This document shows, piece by piece, positions 63,589 through 64,000 of a stretch of DNA of 64,000 nucleotides. Where the stretch lies: contig NZ_FODR01000005.1 in the NCBI RefSeq assembly GCF_900110415.1, positions 310,001 through 374,000 of the forward strand, given 5' to 3'. This DNA comes from Mucilaginibacter sp. OK283 (lineage in GTDB: Bacteria > Bacteroidota > Bacteroidia > Sphingobacteriales > Sphingobacteriaceae). Position numbers and translations under genes: made by a program. Below the pieces are notes generated by a model. That model worked only from the letters and a program-made list of their open reading frames with translations, was not told where the DNA came from and searched no databases. Within the stretch, counting starts at the first letter, position 1, and each line of letters starts with the position of its first letter.

Positions 63589-64000
63589 ATGATTCCCGAT
63601 TTTATATCAAAACAACGCAAAACCCGGCTTGAGTTATTGGGCTGGTATCAAATTGTGGGTGGTATAGCCGGCGTGTTGGTAACCTTTTGGATATTATCAA
63701 AAACAGAGCAAATTACCTGGGTGATTGCGTTGCTTTTTTTACTTGCATTCGCATTGTACAGTTTCTCTATCTATTGCGGAAAATTACTCCTGGGCGCACA
63801 ATATAGCAGGGGTCTAAGCTTATCCATACTAAACCAGGTACCGCAAATTGTAAGTTTTGCTTTTATTGGTTATGCATACCAATATAATGGCGGTGCTGCG
63901 GTTGAACTGGCGTTAAGTTATGGTTCCGGTACTGTGAGTAGCGGCCTTAATTTTGGTGTTGATTTTGGAATGATGCCAAAATGGTTGTTTTCAATCGCAT
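63589..64000 (+). CDS. multi-pass membrane protein, 3' end cut by window
   Basis: The frame starting at ATG 63589 (MIPDFISKQRKTRLELLGWY) is open to the window end; 137 residues are visible. Three or so hydrophobic segments are present: IVGGIAGVLVTFWIL, VIALLFLLAFALYSFSIYCG and PQIVSFAFIGYAY. The last visible region is Gly/Ser-rich (ALSYGSGTVSSGLNFGVDFG). No family is recognised. The protein is truncated, so its length and function cannot be given. Confidence 0.6.
   Translation, partial: MIPDFISKQRKTRLELLGWYQIVGGIAGVLVTFWILSKTEQITWVIALLFLLAFALYSFSIYCGKLLLGAQYSRGLSLSILNQVPQIVSFAFIGYAYQYNGGAAVELALSYGSGTVSSGLNFGVDFGMMPKWLFSIA

Overview
The window reads as chromosomal DNA of a Bacteroidota bacterium, most like Sphingobacteriaceae (Mucilaginibacter/Pedobacter type). 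The basis is three SusC/SusD outer-membrane uptake systems, a FecI/FecR-type sigma/anti-sigma pair, several exported glycoside hydrolases, a hybrid sensor kinase with a periplasmic propeller, TAnnTTTG-type promoter elements, and mostly weak ribosome binding sites. I assigned this from gene content alone; no 16S or other marker gene is present.

Layout. (1) Positions 1-28672 are a glycan-use region on the + strand: an SGNH hydrolase (cut by the window edge), an esterase, a six-gene SusD-x-x-SusC-SusD-SusC operon, an Lgt-like membrane enzyme, a propeller-like secreted protein, a second SGNH hydrolase, GH92, GH2 and GH78 enzymes, a FucP-like symporter and a LacI-family regulator. A palindrome close to GCTAAATCGATTTA recurs upstream of most of these transcription units, including the regulator itself. 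It is probably the operator of the local LacI protein and ties the region into one regulon. (2) 28881-38506 holds a DUF1735 lipoprotein, ECF sigma factor, FecR anti-sigma, SusC with STN domain, SusD and a HETGH-containing lipoprotein. A conserved ~34-bp element precedes both the DUF1735 gene and fecR and looks like an ECF promoter. (3) 38773-43370 holds an unusual Omp85-type barrel with a kinase-like N-terminal region and two secreted proteins of unknown function. (4) 43393-52133 is a tight nine-gene minus-strand operon: glycosyltransferase-like protein, SpsF-type nucleotidyltransferase, split transketolase, class III aminotransferase, SDR, HAD phosphatase-NeuB fusion, fatty-acid-hydroxylase-type membrane enzyme, and SMR-type transporter. 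It looks like a pathway for an activated nonulosonic-acid-like surface sugar and is the best candidate here for an undescribed system. (5) 52477-64000 is mixed: a GDPD/PLC-like protein, a small outer-membrane protein, a nuclease remnant, YceI, DUF4262, an RNA ligase plus HD-polynucleotide kinase repair operon, DUF1569, a 1396-residue hybrid sensor kinase, and the start of a membrane protein.

Intergenic DNA is rich in small inverted-repeat elements (13994-14104, 16783-16987, 20375-20524, 26076-26150, and a two-copy family at 30733 and 37483), typical dispersed repeats of this phylum. I saw no rRNA, tRNA, CRISPR array, intact insertion sequence or phage gene.
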